Assembly (NCBI GenBank): GCA_947460275.1
Contig: CANHHZ010000109.1
Span: 1-6,686, forward strand
Direction: 5' to 3'
DNA length: 6,686 bases
DNA from: Sphingobacteriaceae bacterium
Lineage (GTDB): Bacteria; Bacteroidota; Bacteroidia; Sphingobacteriales; Sphingobacteriaceae
Position numbers and translations under genes: made by a program. Shown here piece after piece: positions 5,951 through 6,686 of the stretch (position 1 is the first letter of the stretch; each line of letters starts with the position of its first letter). A model generated the notes under the pieces. The model saw nothing but the letters and a program-made list of their open reading frames with translations. It did not search any database and was not told the origin of the DNA.

Positions 5951-6686
5951 ATGAAAAAAATATTTAAATACATATTGTTAGGCGTGGTTGTGGTTGCATC
6001 TAGTTCTTGTAAAAAGTTCTTGGATATCAACACCAACCCAAACAGCTTAACTACGGCTACCCCAGCCTTGGTATTGCCACAAGCAATAGTTGGAGCGGCC
6101 TCAATTAGCAATTCATTTAACATCAGTTTCGCTGATTTTTCTGGAGCTAGAGCAAATGCTGGTGGTTTTGGTGGATTCGGTTCGGTAGTTACTTACGATT
6201 TTGGAACTGGTGATTACGCTGGTTTATGGTCAAGTACTTACGATAACGTGAACGATTTTGAATACATCATTAAAAATACTTCTGGCGATCCTACATTAGC
6301 TTATTCAACGGCTATTGCTCGTATCATGAAGGCTTTTGATTTTGAGCGTTTGGTAAATCAGTTCAATGATGTACCTTATACTGATGCTGTGAAAGGAGCA
6401 ACTAGCTTACAGCCTAAGTACGACAAAGGACCAGATGTTTACAAAGCTTGTATTGCTGAATTAGATAAAGCTATGGCTGACATTACTGCAGCACAAGCTT
6501 CTTCTACAACAAATACGGTGGCTACAAGTGCAGATCCAATGTTTAAAGGTGACATGAACCTTTGGAAAAAGTTTGCGAATACGGTTAAATTACGCATGTT
6601 GATTAAAATGGCTGGAGTTCCTTCTTTGGCTTCTTATGCAACTAGTGCTTTCTCCACCATGAACACTACTACTATTGGTTTCTTAA
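5951..6686 (+). CDS. SusD/RagB-family nutrient-binding outer-membrane lipoprotein, 5' part (3' end off window)
   Basis: Reading from the ATG at 5951 gives 245 residues with no stop before the right edge. The signal is MKKIFKYILLGVVVVASSSC, a lipoprotein signal with Cys at 20, though its lipobox is weak (Ser at -3). It is followed by KKFLDINTNPN, the classic mature N terminus of SusD proteins. Further family blocks are the helical segment IARIMKAFDFERLVNQFNDV (about 118-137), PYTDAV (138-143), and FKGDMNLWKKFANTVKLRML (about 200-219). These place it in the SusD-like_2 (PF12771) group, the same as the gene at the left edge, although the two differ widely. About half of the protein is seen. It lies 12 bases after susC with an AAAAGA stretch but no good Shine-Dalgarno, and should be translated from the same mRNA. 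It is the lid and binding protein for the adjacent SusC. Confidence 0.94.
   Translation, partial: MKKIFKYILLGVVVVASSSCKKFLDINTNPNSLTTATPALVLPQAIVGAASISNSFNISFADFSGARANAGGFGGFGSVVTYDFGTGDYAGLWSSTYDNVNDFEYIIKNTSGDPTLAYSTAIARIMKAFDFERLVNQFNDVPYTDAVKGATSLQPKYDKGPDVYKACIAELDKAMADITAAQASSTTNTVATSADPMFKGDMNLWKKFANTVKLRMLIKMAGVPSLASYATSAFSTMNTTTIGFL

Noticed and set aside
5908..6123. 71-codon open frame on the minus strand
   Set aside because: It overlaps the end of susC and the signal-peptide region of the clear SusD gene on the + strand. Its sequence resembles no family I know and it is a shadow of real coding sequence.
1..6686. CRISPR array, tRNA, rRNA, transposase or integrase
   Set aside because: I saw no regularly spaced repeats, tRNA-like cloverleaf sequences, rRNA sequence or recombinase motifs on either strand.

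Overview
The window looks like the chromosome of a Bacteroidota bacterium, most likely a Sphingobacteriaceae (Pedobacter-like) species. The signs are AT-rich DNA, no clear Shine-Dalgarno sequences before the starts, -7 boxes of the TANNTTTG type, lipoprotein signals ending in S-C-K-K, and two SusC/SusD-type outer-membrane uptake systems. The genus assignment is an inference from style and not a database match.

Layout, all genes on the + strand. (1) 1-1302 is the 3' part of a SusD-like lipoprotein gene whose start lies left of the window. It is followed after 11 bases by a DUF4397-type lipoprotein gene (1314-2093), and the pair ends at a strong intrinsic terminator (2110-2141). This is the tail of a first uptake operon whose susC would be expected off the left edge. 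(2) 2201-2416 is a small monocistronic gene for a 71-residue CsbD-like protein, with its own -7 box and a very short leader. (3) 2417-2824 is a 408-base gap without a supported gene. It holds GCGC-centred hairpins, a 9-base direct repeat, the predicted susC promoter, and a perfect 12-base palindrome close to the predicted transcription start. (4) 2825-5938 is a complete SusC-type TonB-dependent transporter of 1037 residues. (5) 5951-6686 is the 5' part of its SusD partner, cut by the right edge. It has no stop codon in the window, so a search for closed ORFs misses it.

How they work together: SusC forms the TonB-energised outer-membrane barrel and SusD sits on it as a substrate-binding lid. 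The two SusD proteins belong to the same SusD subfamily but are clearly diverged, so the two neighbouring systems probably take up different ligands. No glycoside hydrolase, peptidase or regulator gene is present in the window, so the substrates cannot be named. The genes belong to ordinary families, and I see no evidence of a new system. The most interesting non-coding signals are in the gap upstream of susC.
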